DNA from: Cryptomeria japonica
Lineage: Eukaryota > Streptophyta > Pinopsida > Cupressales > Cupressaceae
NCBI RefSeq assembly: GCF_030272615.1
Contig: NC_081409.1
Location: 246,825,502 to 246,889,501 of the forward strand
Direction: 5' to 3'
DNA: 64,000 nt
A program made the position numbers and the translations under genes. This document shows, in pieces, positions 13,021 to 24,100 of this stretch. Below the pieces are notes generated by a model, which had not been told where the DNA came from, did not search any database, and worked only from the letters and a program-made list of their open reading frames with translations. Every line of letters begins with the position of its first letter. Positions within the stretch are counted from its first letter, which is position 1.

Positions 13021-13233
13021 AAATCTATGTAAAATGCAAAAATATATTATTGTCAAGACATAATTCCACTCACTTAGTCACCTACACCCTTGCTTCCTTT
13101 TATTTTATTAGTGTCCTTTCTACAAAAAGGTGGGTGAAAAAATTATGATTTAGTTGCCTTTTAATTTAGTAATTTTATCTTGATTTGATTTCTTTTATTT
13201 TATTTTCTTGTACATGCACTCACGCACGCATGT

Positions 13234-13300
<67 letters not shown>

Positions 13301-13541
13301 CTATTTGATTGCAATGTGTGTGTGTGTGTGTGTGTGTGTGCATGAGTGCATGTACAAGAAAATAAAATAAAAGAAATCAAATCAAGATAAAATTACTAAA
13401 TTAAAAGGCAACTAAATCATAATTTTTTCACCCACCTTTTTGTAGAAAGGACACTAATAAAATAAAAGGAAGCAAGGGTGTAGGTGACTAAGTGAGTGGA
13501 ATTATGTCTTGACAATAATATATTTTTGCATTTTACATAGA

Positions 13542-13544
<3 letters not shown>
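13021..13544. repeat. 202-bp perfect inverted duplication with CA/TG spacer
   Basis: Arms 13,021-13,222 and 13,343-13,544 are reverse complements with no mismatch that I could find by eye; every paired position sums to 26,565, so there are no indels. The 120-bp spacer is a CA run (13,235-13,298), the 18 bases ATGCTATTTGATTGCAAT, and a TG run (to 13,340). The paralogous repeat at 20,085-20,290 has only one arm, so the second arm was added at this locus. The structure would form a long hairpin. Confidence 0.95.
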
Positions 13545-13608
<64 letters not shown>

Positions 13609-13712
13609 ATGCACATGTGCACATGCACACATACACATATACAAATACATACATGCATATATATGCATACGCATATGCATACACATATATACGCATACAC
13701 ATACACATACAT
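13544..13712. repeat. TG microsatellite followed by alternating purine-pyrimidine tract
   Basis: A TG run at 13,544-13,607 passes into about 105 bp of strictly or nearly alternating purine-pyrimidine DNA built from ATGCAT, ACATAT and GCATAC words. Such tracts are prone to the Z-DNA form and to slippage. It abuts the right arm of the inverted duplication exactly. Confidence 0.9.
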
Positions 13713-13721
13713 GCATAATTT

Positions 13722-14235
13722 AACTCAAAATATTTTTTTTGACATTAATTATTTGACATGTTAATGTGTCTCAATTTTAAGGTAAAAATTTAGGTTAACA
13801 CAGCTGACATGAGACTCCTTGATGCCACTATAGAACACCTCTTGCCATAATAAACTAAATATGTAAAATAATAATCCTATAATAATTTTGATAGTCTATT
13901 CGAGTCACCAATTTCTAGTCATATAGTCTTCTTAAATTTTTTTATTGTATTTTATGGTAAACATGGGATAAATATAGTCACATGAACATAGAATTTGGTG
14001 CCTACTCTTGACCATTAATTCAATATATCTTGTATTCATCTCATACATTTACAATTGCATCATCTTTTAAATAGAAAATTCATGTGTTGCTTCTTAAATA
14101 TTTAGTTGTTATGTGCAATTTGGCTTTTGTGGCTTGTTCATGTCATCAAGTTTCTAGATTTGTTTGCACCCTTGAAATTTTTAAAAGATATTAAATCATA
14201 TTTATGGTTCAAGTCTTTCCCATATTTATAGAGGA
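13722..14235 (+). repeat. Dispersed repeat R, copy 1 (uninterrupted)
   Basis: Paralogous to 20,295-20,670 plus 52,920-53,020. Shared landmarks are ATTATTTGACATG, GACATGAGACTCCT, TTGGTGCCTACTCTTGACCA and GTCATCAAG. No coding capacity is visible. This copy preserves the undisturbed target site of element B at 14,131-14,150, GGCTTGTTCATGTCATCAAG. The family also extends left into the arm at 13,021. Confidence 0.88.
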
Positions 14236-15296
14236 TCAAGGGATTTGTATGTAGCATCATTTGTGTCACACCCCATCATCCACAAGGTGGAAACATGACA
14301 TAATCTACAACGCACCCATTTTTTTTTTATTAAACATAACAAACAACCTAATTATTCAGTTTTGATATTTAAAATATAATAAATCATACAATTTTTAATT
14401 TTAATTTCACCTTCAAGATTAGATAGTGTGGTCTACAAGGAGAGGCCAAGGCACATTATTTTAGCAATAATTTAATGTGATAACTCACTCTATAAAATAA
14501 TAATAATAATTAGGCTAACAAAATAATTTAGGGTTTGTTCCTCTTGTAACGGGTCAGGGCCCGACTAATCCCTGCTTTCCTAATAAAAAACAAAACAATG
14601 TTGATATTGACCAATTAATTTAAAAATCTCTTCGTAGGTTTGATGCTCAACTTTTACTCTTGCTTAAATTAACTATAACTAATATTCATTAATAAAAGCA
14701 ATGTATAGTTAAATTTAAAATAAATGATCCAAAACTTCATCTAAATAAAAGCTTTAATTCCATTTATTTTATCAAACTTATTATTAAAATTAATTTAGTT
14801 AAGCTCATAAAATCCTAATATTAAATCCCTCTTCAAAGTTGTTTTTAAACTCACTTAAAATAAGGGTCCCTAGTCACATGGACCCCATCATGGATTAATT
14901 TACCAATTAACCTATATCAATCAAATTTGACATTAGATTAATCTTTTAGTGGATTACGCAGCTAATCTCCACCATAGGATTTATTCTTTTTCCACCACTG
15001 GATTTAGGGCAACTTAGGGAAACCCTAATCCTTGAGGATACTATAGAAAAAAGAGTTTTCCTTTATCATTTTGTTCATTTGTTGGTGTAGGCTAAAGAGG
15101 AGTATGATTTTTTCATATGGGTATTACTCTTTTCTATTAGATCTCCTTACATTTGCCATTTTATTCTCTTTTGTTCCAAGCACAATAAGGGGTTGCAAAG
15201 AACCATTTTCTATTTTTATGCAAATGCTTCTTTGTATTTAAATGAAAATACATATTAATGTGTAACATTTTTTTTTAAATTAAATAATTAAAAACC
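14236..15296. other. AT-rich stretch, possible LTR start, no gene
   Basis: Diverges from repeat R here. TGTCACACCCC at about 14,264 looks like the start of some gypsy LTRs but I found no matching end or second copy. The rest is AT-rich with no coding signal. Confidence 0.4.
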
Positions 15297-15545
15297 CCTT
15301 TTGGGGCCACATGCCACTACACACTCCATTGGGGCTGCTTGTAGCTCCGCACCCCATATTGGGACCTCACAGACTACAACGCACCCCATTGGGGCCGCCA
15401 ACAACTGCACACCCCATATTAGGGGCCATAGGGCTACTACACTCCCCATGTGGGTTGCACCTTTGTTGTGCACTCATATGGGGGGTCATAACAACTTTGT
15501 CTCCCAATGGGGCTGCATCGGCTGCACCTCCCTATATGGGGCTGC
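15297..15545. repeat. Tandem array of CCCCAT(N)GGGG palindromic motifs
   Basis: About eight or nine units spaced roughly 26-33 bp, each with a short palindrome such as CCCCATTGGGG or CCCATATTGGG, usually followed by CTGC or CCGCC. Cores are near 15,297, 15,327, 15,352, 15,385, 15,412, 15,444, 15,473, 15,503 and 15,530. The array is GC-rich in an AT-rich setting. It keeps frames open on both strands, but the proteins are just the repeat translated. Confidence 0.85.
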
Positions 15546-15724
15546 AACATGCGAGCTTGTCTCAATTTTTAATTTTTGTTTTAAATTTTTTTAATATTTC
15601 TTTTTTGGTTTTATTTGTTTATTTATTTATTAACATTATTACTATTTTGATGTGTGTATATATATACATATCGGGCATAAATAATTTCTTTTTAAAATTA
15701 TATACATATATGTATGTATGTATA

Positions 15725-15837
<113 letters not shown>

Positions 15838-16211
15838 ACGCGTGTAACTTACAACTGACTAATTTGTGTTCATACATATAGATGAGTTCTATAAAATAAA
15901 TTTGGATAGTAAGGAAAGGAAAAAAATAGATTTCTAGGGTATATAGAACTAAAACTTTAGACACTTATAGGGGAAACATCATAAATAATTTGACTTCATA
16001 TAAGGAAAGAGCATACATATTTATTGTTTCTTTACTTAGATTTCACTATAAGTATAATATTTTAGGAAATAATGATATTCCTTACAAGCAAATATGCTCT
16101 TAATAATGAATTTTAATGGAAAAATATTTTATAGAAGAAATATAAAGTTTAAACAAGCTTTATTAATATTTCCACCCACATCGGAAAGCAACAACAGTTA
16201 CATTATGCAGG

Positions 16212-16541
16212 ATGATTTTCAAAGAGAAATATTTGGATAACCTAGAATTGGCGATAAAATGCGTGGATGAGAATCTGCAAACACCGTATCCGAAGGATTA
16301 ATCCAAAGTGGTGGAAATCATTGATAAGGGGGAGGTGCTCAATGTAGAATTCAAAAGGCCCATCCTTAGTAATAAGGACCAGAGTCTCTGCAACCAGAGA
16401 CAAACAAAGATTGCCAGAAGCATTGAATTTCTCAAGCAATGGCTGGGAGTGGTCAAAGAACCAAAAGGAGAATGGTGGGCGAGTTACATGGTCGAAGAAG
16501 GATGGACACCATTCCAGGCAGAGAATCCCATTGAAGCATAG
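16212..16541 (+). pseudogene. Unidentified reading frame inside the retroposon
   Basis: Starting at ATG 16,212 the frame runs 109 codons to TAG at 16,539-16,541, with one internal TAA at 16,299-16,301 (codon 30). The protein is rich in charged residues and Trp, for example EFLKQWLGVVKEPKGEWW and YMVEEGWTPFQ. I do not recognise a domain. It may be the C-terminal end of a LINE ORF2 or a retrocopied host gene. The ATG sits 29 bp inside the left target duplication, so the true start may have been lost by 5' truncation. Confidence 0.45.
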
Positions 16542-16992
16542 GCCTCTGGTTTGGAAATTTCGGATGAGAGGGAAGATGATTAAGTTTTTGTTACATAATC
16601 TTTTTTTGATATTATTATTATAATGAATATTTAGCATAGACTGATAGAAGCGATAGTTTAAGCATAGCGAAGGGTAAGGTATTTACTGTATGACAATATC
16701 AAATGTTATTTTAACTATACTTAGATAGACAAATATCGTGATCACTATGATAAGTTACTAAAGTTCATACTAGAAAGGTTGCGGTAGCATCAATCCTTTG
16801 CTATCCAATGTTTTCATTTCTGAGAAGTATTGTAGACTGGGTAATCTCTCAAAGTAGGAACAACAAGCTCTGCTGTTGACCTAGTTTGAAAGAAACCTAG
16901 TCTAGAATATTAGTAGGGAAGAGGGTACTGAAATAATATTGGCTTTATTCATCTTTTGAATCTAATAGTTAATATAGTGGTTATGCAGAGGA

Positions 16993-18377
16993 TGTTGGCA
17001 TATGATGAAGCGATGATAATGTATGTTGTCATTGATGTCAATAAGTGCTCAAGCAGGTGAACCGATATGCACCGGTATGAAGATTGTAAGCAGTTATGAT
17101 CAACCGGGATGGAGTGGATCGGTGTTAGGGTTCACTAAGTATGACTACCGGTTGGTAGTCTCTTTTTAGCTCTAGGGTTTTCGGTTTGGCTTGTGTGGGG
17201 AAATCGATGATGTTTTGTGATGAGTTAGTTAAGAACAAGGATCACGATGTAGATGCCACCTCAACCATGTGCACATGAAGGATTTCTTCGAGGATCTTGA
17301 GCATGAAGATCGAATGCATTGAATGTCTACCTCGGGAATGTGTGTTTTTCTTAGCGGTGTGTGAAGAGCGCGTGATAGGTTACTGTTTTCCAAATATGGT
17401 AAAGAGTGGACGATGCAGAATGACTTGAGATTTGTTTTAGATCGTTTTATTCTATGTAATGTATTTGACGGTCAGGATTGGATTGCTTGTAATTGTAAAC
17501 CTAAAATGTTTAGGGTTTAGGGTTTATGCTACCGACCTAATTGTTGTCTATAAGATTGATGAGTTTTGTTATTGTAGTTGTTGGCAAAAGTTGTGTTTGT
17601 GTCTGCATGTTGGAGATTTGATACTTGCCAAACCAAAGTGAGGAATCTGCAGAGTGTGATTGCAGAAGAGAGGAACTGAAAAGGATCTGCCTTAGCAAGG
17701 AGTGCTGTTATCAGATTGGAGTTTTACCTATTGTCTTCTAACCATTTCAACAAAAGGTAAATCCCTTGACCAGGTAGCTTTAACAGGCTTTGTTGTAAAT
17801 CCTCTAACCAGATGGCTCAAGTTCATTGAGTTATTTAAATCCTCTAACGAGGTAACCTTTAACAGGGTATATAGCCATCCCTTAACCAGGTGATCCCTAA
17901 CAGGATCAATTCCTAACATAACCTTTATTGTAAAGTCTTTAACCGGACTAGGCTCCTAATAGAGAGGACTTCAAAAGAGTTCATAAACAAACTTGTGGGT
18001 ATTCATCCCCACTGTGGTTTTTCCCATTTGTGTTTCCACATGAAAAATTTGTGTGTTATGGGTTGTGAGTCTTTCATGTGATGATTGTGTGATTCTGATT
18101 AAGTTAGATATGCATGTAGTGTTAAATGGTTGTGGTATTATTGAGACAACTCATGCATGATTATATCGGTGAAGTAGTCATCCAGATTTGAGATTTGTTG
18201 AATGCTACCTGAAGTATTTCTGTTTAACCAGTATTGCTATGGTTAAGTATAGTGGTGAAGACAACCGGTTATCTGTGTTTTGATTTGTCAAAGTGTCTGA
18301 ACAAGTTTGTGTGTGTACTGATTCACCCCCCCCTCTTAGTACCAGTTAGGACCTTAGTAGTTCATCATTATTCATCA
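16993..18377 (+). mobile_element. Solo LTR H (copia type)
   Basis: A 1,385-bp LTR starting TGTTGGCATATG and ending TTATTCATCA, flanked by a perfect 5-bp duplication GAGGA (16,988-16,992 and 18,378-18,382). It contains the CATTGATGTCAA block, the GTGGTTTTTCCC block near 18,014 and GATTCACCCCCCCC near 18,320. It is the same family as solo LTR G. No internal region remains, so it arose by LTR-LTR recombination. Confidence 0.92.
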
Positions 18378-18747
18378 GAGGAAAGTATTGAAATCTGTTT
18401 TGCAGGAGCAATTTTTGTTTTGTTTTGCAGGATAAGCAGAGTGGATTAGGATGATAAAAGGGAATTGGGAGAAGTGGACATAAACACACCATTCCTTACC
18501 AAGCACAATTTCTACATGTGAAGGGCTTTTTTGTACAAGCCTGATTGTGAAACTTATAAAAGATTATTTGTAATTTATAGGTTATTAGTTTAACTAGACC
18601 AATGGTCTCGGGCAAGGCCAGAGGTTTTCTCCTCTCTGCTCTTTCCTACCAGCGCTTGCACTGAGCAGAGATTGTAACATTTTCTATCAATAAAATATGG
18701 CTAAGGCCTTTTTACCGAAAAAATAAAAATAAATTTCCACCCACATC

Positions 18748-19776
18748 AGTAAGAAGTAAGAAGAGAGTGACAATTAGAAACAAGTAGACTTCTATTTTTA
18801 CCATAACTAAACTATATTACAAATTCCAACATTAATTCTCAACACCACAACAATATTCAAAGCTAAATTTCTAAGTCTACAATAGATTTATTATTTCAAC
18901 CCAAACTGATGTATATATATGTATATGTATATTAATTTTGTAGTGTCAAAAATTGCATATCCCTTTGTAATTTGACCTACATCTTTGGTAATCACTTTGG
19001 TGTCCATTCCCCTAGCATCCGAGTAAGCTCACTTCAACCCTTGCATCATCCTTTTCCCTCTCTGGATGCTCAAGACCCCCTTTTCAGTAGCTCCCTCATG
19101 TCGTTAGTCTTGTCAGCCATGTGTCTCCCTTGTCTCCTACTATTTTTGAGCATGATTCATTTGGACACTAGCACATCACGCGAACATCTGCGTGTTGCAC
19201 ATTCGTCTTGCGACATCTTAACGTTCGAATGACTATTCTGAGCGCACCTTTCCACTTGTCACTCACGCATGTCGGTGGAAATGGCCTTGAATCTTTCAAA
19301 CAACTCTCCAGCCCTCTTTTCCCTCCTCTTCTCTCTTTTAAATCTATCCTCTCTCTTCATTCAAGTTCTCTAGATTTTGGACACAATCTCTCTCATTCTT
19401 TGGGCTCTCATAGCTTTCTCCGGCTCTCTCTCGCTTGCTACAACAATCTCTAGTTTTCTACAACACTCTCAAGCTCTCACAATATTATTTTGCAACTCTC
19501 TTGGATTTCTCAAGCCTCTTTGGTAATATCTATCTATTTATCCTGTCTTTCAACGTCTTGGGATTTATCACATCCCTCTTCTATCATTTATCATTTATCA
19601 CTTATCTTATCTTGCATTTATCTTTTACTCTATCAATCTATCTGGTTGTTTGTGGAGCTGGAAACACCAAAACATGGATTTGACTGAGGCAAGTCCCCAA
19701 GCAACCCCAAACATTTTTCCTTTCTGGTTTGTGTGTAGGTTACATTAGAGAAGATTTATCTTGCTGGAGGCTTCAT
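18748..19776. other. Intergenic stretch, pyrimidine-rich from about 19,020
   Basis: 18,748-18,960 is AT-rich. From about 19,020 to 19,640 the plus strand is strongly C+T-rich (many CTCTC and TTTATC words), which keeps short frames open without protein-like composition. It could be a leader or LTR piece of an unrecognised element; I see no diagnostic end. Confidence 0.45.
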
Positions 19777-19875
19777 ATAAGTGGAATAGATGTCTTAGGA
19801 ATAATATATATAAGTGGAATAGATGTCTTAGGAATAATATATATAAGTGGAATAGATGTCTTAGGAATAATATCT
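19777..19875. repeat. 33-bp tandem repeat, three copies
   Basis: Units at 19,777, 19,810 and 19,843 are identical except for one base at the end of the third. The unit begins ATAAGTGGAATAGATG. It lies 12 bp left of a CA microsatellite. Confidence 0.95.
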
Positions 19876-19882
19876 CATGATG

Positions 19883-20009
<127 letters not shown>

Positions 20010-20084
20010 CAAATAATATATGTCTTTTACATAAATATGACTTTTAGATATGGTATATAATATATATGGCTTTTAGATGCATAC

Positions 20085-20670
20085 ATAAATTTCTATGTAA
20101 AATATCAAGAGATTTTATTGTCAAGGCATCTATTCCACTTAAAAAGGCATTCCATTTACTTATTCACCTACACCCTTGTTTCCTTTTATTTTTGTTAGTG
20201 TCCCTTTCTTTTTTTCATTTCATTTCCTTTTATTTTAGAAATTTTGATTTGATTTATTTTATTTTTATTTTTAAAGAATGTTAGCTCAAAATAATTATTT
20301 CAATGTTAATTATTTGACATGTAAATGAGTGTTAAATTTAAGGTTAAAATCCAGGTCAACACAGTTGACATGAGACTCCTACAATAAATTAAATATGTAA
20401 GAGAATAATCCTACAATAATTTTGATGGCCTATTTGAGTCACCCCTTTCTAGTCATATATTCTTCCTAATTTTTTTATTGTATTTTATGGTAAACATAGG
20501 CAAAATATAGTCACGTGAAAATTGAATTTGGTGCCTACTCTTGACCATTAATTAATTATATCATGTATTCATCTCATATATTTACAATTGTATCCTCTTT
20601 CTAATGAAAAATTCAGGTGTCACATCTTCAATCTGGAATTGTTGGCAATTTTTTTTTATGGCTTGATCAT
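20085..20670 (+). repeat. Dispersed repeat R, copy 2, left part
   Basis: Matches 13,024-13,200 (one arm only) and then 13,722-14,140, skipping the inverted duplication and TG tract. It ends GGCTTGATCAT at 20,670, where element B begins. Its continuation is at 52,920. Confidence 0.9.
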
Positions 20671-21148
20671 TGTTGGATATGGTTGGTTATTGCTGCTGCT
20701 AGGATATGTTGTTGTCATTGATGTCAACATATTCCTGTGATTTATTCCGGTGTGATTGGAAATTTTTTTTGATCCAGTTTTGTAGTTTGGTTTTGCTGAT
20801 CATTGTTTTGCAGAGGTTGATATTTCCTTTGGTATATTCTGGTATGATCAGATCTTGTGTTGAAACTATGGGATATTGTTTTGGTTAGTCTTTTGTATCT
20901 TCATTTCAGTTGGTTCATGATTTTGTGCTCCGCAAGTTATCTTTCTTCATGATAGTTGCTTATTGGTTGTATTCTTGAGCTTCTAGATGTTGATCGATGA
21001 AGATTTGAAAAATGATGTTGGTGCAACCGTTCCAAATGATTCTAATGTGCTTGCTGGTGTTTCCTAGTTGTGTCCTATTTATTTTGGTGATCCACATTGA
21101 TTGTTGTGTGAATTTTTGGTGGTTTTCATCGACCGGTATTGATTTGCA
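20671..21148 (+). mobile_element. Element B 5' LTR, left piece
   Basis: First 478 bp of the LTR, from TGTTGGATATGG to GATTTGCA. It matches 45,739-46,218 of the 3' LTR closely (shared TTGCTGCTGCTAGGATATG). The continuation is at 30,222 after element C. Confidence 0.92.
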
Positions 21149-23751
21149 TGTTATTTGTGAGGAATCGACAATTACTAAGAGAGGGGGTGAATCGGTAATT
21201 ATAATAAACTTTTAAAACTTTAACAACCACCAAAAAATTCTTTAAAAAAAACTCACAAACTGTTGGCATTCTTGATGTTTATGTTGTGATTGTCATTGAT
21301 GGACACACACTTGCATTGAGATCCTCTTTATATGTATGAATTAGAGCACAACCAGTATTTGTTCCAACCAGTATGTTGTATTATAGTCTTTAGACTATTG
21401 ATGTTTTGTAGACTGTGTTTCCCGGTTTGAAGCGACATGTTAACCTCAAGTGGTACAAGGGATTAAAGCAGCATAACACATTTCTACCAGTCTTCATTTT
21501 TTGTCAAACCGACAACCGACACTTTATATGAACCGGTATACTCTGTGATGAGTTACCCTCCACCGATTGTTTGACGGTGCCGACACTGTAGCGATGCTTT
21601 TTGTGACATGTCACCAAGTATGTCTAGGTTCACTAAACCTAGGAAATCGTAATGTAATCCTATTGGACCGACATGAAATTAGTTCCCTTTATAAGGACAT
21701 CATGTCTAGGGTTTTAGGTTGTTGATGTTGTTGTTGTTGCGATAGTTGATATTGCGGCTAGGGTTTAAGGTGGTTGAGTAGTTGGAAAGAATATGAATGT
21801 GTAGAAGACTGAAGTAATGCTGGAGTGCATTAAGAACGAGATATCAAGGATCTAACCGAGCAGTCTGTGCTATTAGATAGATCAAACACTTGTTGATTAC
21901 TCACATCTTTGACAAGTCTGTAGCCCTTAACCGGGTAGGCCCAAAAGCCTTTTTGTAAATCCTCTAACAAGGTGGTTCACATCTGTGGATCAAAAATCCT
22001 CTAGCAAGGTAGTCTTTAATCGGACTTGTCTCCTAACATAGATTGAGATTCCTAACAGGATATGTTCTAGTAAAGAACATTGTAAGACCTTAACCAACCT
22101 GGTTCCTATTCTGCAGATAGTTACTTGTGAGTTCCATCTCACTGTGGTTTTTCCCATTTGGGTTTCCACGTCAAAATATCTTGTGTTATGGTGTTTGTGC
22201 TTCTGTGGGTGAATGCATTGTTAGCTATTTAGTTTGCATGTTTGTTAATCGGTTTGTGTGTTAAACCGTTTTACCGGTTTACTGTTAGTCTTGCAAAGTG
22301 TTTAAGTGCAAAGGTTTTTGGCATACTAATTCACCCCCCCCTCTTAGTATTCATCACAAACAAGTACTAGTAATAACTGAAATCATACTGCTAATTAGAT
22401 TTATCAAACTGCTCATTTAAGTGTTCATCAACATGCATGTAATAGAAAGATATCAACTCAACACATAAAAAATCAATCAACACATGAACACCAGGATTTT
22501 CACGTGGAAACCCAAATGGGAAAAACCATGGAGGGAATTGGTACCCACAAGATTTTTGTACTCTTTCAGAATGTGCCCTGTTAGGAGCCTAGCTCGGTTA
22601 GGAGCAGACCCTGTTAGGAGTCCCCGGATAAGAGATTTACCTCAGCCCTGTTAGGAGATTTACTCTGTTAGGAGTAACCTTGTGAATGGATTTAGAACCA
22701 AAGCTAATGAGTCACCTGGTGAAGGGATTTATACAATCAGGCCTGTCAAGACCTACCCAGTTAAGAGATTTTGAGTCTGCTGTAACTGCTAGGGAATAAT
22801 AGATGTATGATCTCAAATTAGCACTCTCTGTTTGCTTGTACAAATCCTTTCTTGCTCCAATATACTTCTCTCTTGTAGACACACACACACTGGTTCGACC
22901 ACACACTTTTCCTTTGATCACCGACACAGTAAATCATCACATACTTACCCTAAATAGACTTTACAACTTAGACGGTTACAACACCCTAACCTCATACTAA
23001 GATTTATATCATAGATCATCATATATCTTTACAATTTATTATAGATCATCATATGGATCATTACAATCAATTACAAATCAATTACAACCGTTGAATGATC
23101 ACTGCACATCGATCTGATACACTTTCAAACCCTTAGCTCATTCTACTAAGCACTTTGTTCATTCCGAAGAAATTATCTCTTTGATCATGCTAAAACAACA
23201 TCTTAGCACTTCACGCGGATTCAACCACATCATCACCATCTTGTAAACATAATGTAACACACCACCAAACTCAAAATCATTACAGGTTATAAGATTTGAA
23301 TATTGGTTCTTAAACCTTACTAAAACCTTACATAAAATACATCAGTCAATCAGAAACATAACTTCTGGTAGCCAAAACATGATGCGGTTCTGGTCATAAC
23401 CTCATTACAATGTTACAAACACATTCCAATCTGTAACACCAAATTCCTCATCAATCTCTAGATCCAATTACTTAAGCATAACTCAGTTTCACATTTACCG
23501 GTTAAAGTTCTATTTTCCAGTTAACTATCAAATCCATTCCATAGCTTTCCAGTCAATCATAGTTTACTTAGATAACATGATAGAACAATGTAACCATAGT
23601 TTCCATCAATGACAACACAAACTAATCATTAAGTCATCAAACAACATCTCAATAATATCATCATTAACAATCCTTATATTGGTTCATCAATATCATCAAT
23701 AGTTATGCCACTATGCCAACATACATTATCAGTTATGCAAATATGCCAACA
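21149..23751 (-). mobile_element. Element C 3' LTR (interrupted by solo LTR D)
   Basis: On the plus strand it starts TGTTATTTGTGAGG and ends ATATGCCAACA. It matches 28,719-30,221 along its length, with shared TTTTAAAACTTTAACAACCA near the left end and GATGCGGTTCTGGTCATAAC near 23,380 and 29,851. The reverse-strand GATTCACCCCC block is seen as AGAGGGGGTGAATC at 21,179. Confidence 0.88.
21261..22356 (+). mobile_element. Solo LTR D (same family as element J)
   Basis: A 1,096-bp LTR from TGTTGGCATTCTTG to TATTCATCA with perfect 5-bp duplication CAAAC (21,256-21,260 and 22,357-22,361). It has the TTGTCATTGATG block, the GTGGTTTTTCCC block near 22,144 and AATTCACCCCCCCC near 22,329. Shared wording with the LTR at 58,687 (CGACATGAAAT; CTTGTGTTATGGTG) places it in the J family. 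Confidence 0.92.
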
Positions 23752-24100
23752 ATATCCCCCTTTGGCATTGATGGCAACACTGAAAAACCTCATCATGCTG
23801 AATTGAACTGATCTATTCTATACTTGCTCTTCTACTCAACATCTCCTTTGTATTTCTTATGCTAGTTATCTAGCTCTTCTTCTTCTCAACTAGTTCTTAT
23901 CCCCCTTTGACATCAATGCCAAAGGTGCAAATACCTCTATTGTCTTCATCTCTGCTACTTCCATCTCTGTTTATCTCATTGTAGCTGCTCCCCTTGAGGA
24001 GTAGACCACTTCACATCAATCCAAAACTGAAAGTTATTCAATGAATTCACTGGATTGATGCATCACCAATAACTTAGTTGATCTTATGCAGGGGTACAAC
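23752..24100 (-). promoter_or_regulatory. Element C polypurine tract and 3' untranslated region
   Basis: On the minus strand GCCAAAGGGGGATAT (23,752-23,766 on plus) runs directly into the LTR start TGTTGGCATA. Further purine blocks sit near 23,900 and 23,990, each beside the phrase CATCAATGCC or similar, as in elements A, B and F. Confidence 0.8.

Larger units (their letters stand above)
16168..18747 (+). mobile_element. Retroposon with 15-bp target-site duplication
   Basis: The 15 bases ATTTCCACCCACATC occur at 16,168-16,182 and again at 18,733-18,747. Just before the right copy is an A-rich tail (AAAAAATAAAAATAA) after AATAAAATATGGCTAAGGCC. Long direct repeats plus an A-tail are the mark of LINE-driven target-primed insertion. 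Without solo LTR H the body is about 1.16 kb. It is either a 5'-truncated LINE or a retrocopied transcript; the TTTTTACCG-A(n) end resembles plant LINE tails. Confidence 0.85.

Noticed and set aside
13185-13764. Open reading frames on both strands across CA/TG runs
   Set aside because: They translate the microsatellites (Cys-Val or Thr-His repeats) and exist only because CA/TG has no stops.
17505-17530. Telomere-like TTTAGGG words, also near 30,395 and 52,330
   Set aside because: Only two or three degenerate units inside LTRs; not a telomeric tract.
19020-19640. Pyrimidine-rich segment as a promoter or 5' leader of a host gene
   Set aside because: No start codon context, coding frame or downstream exon is visible; composition alone is not enough.
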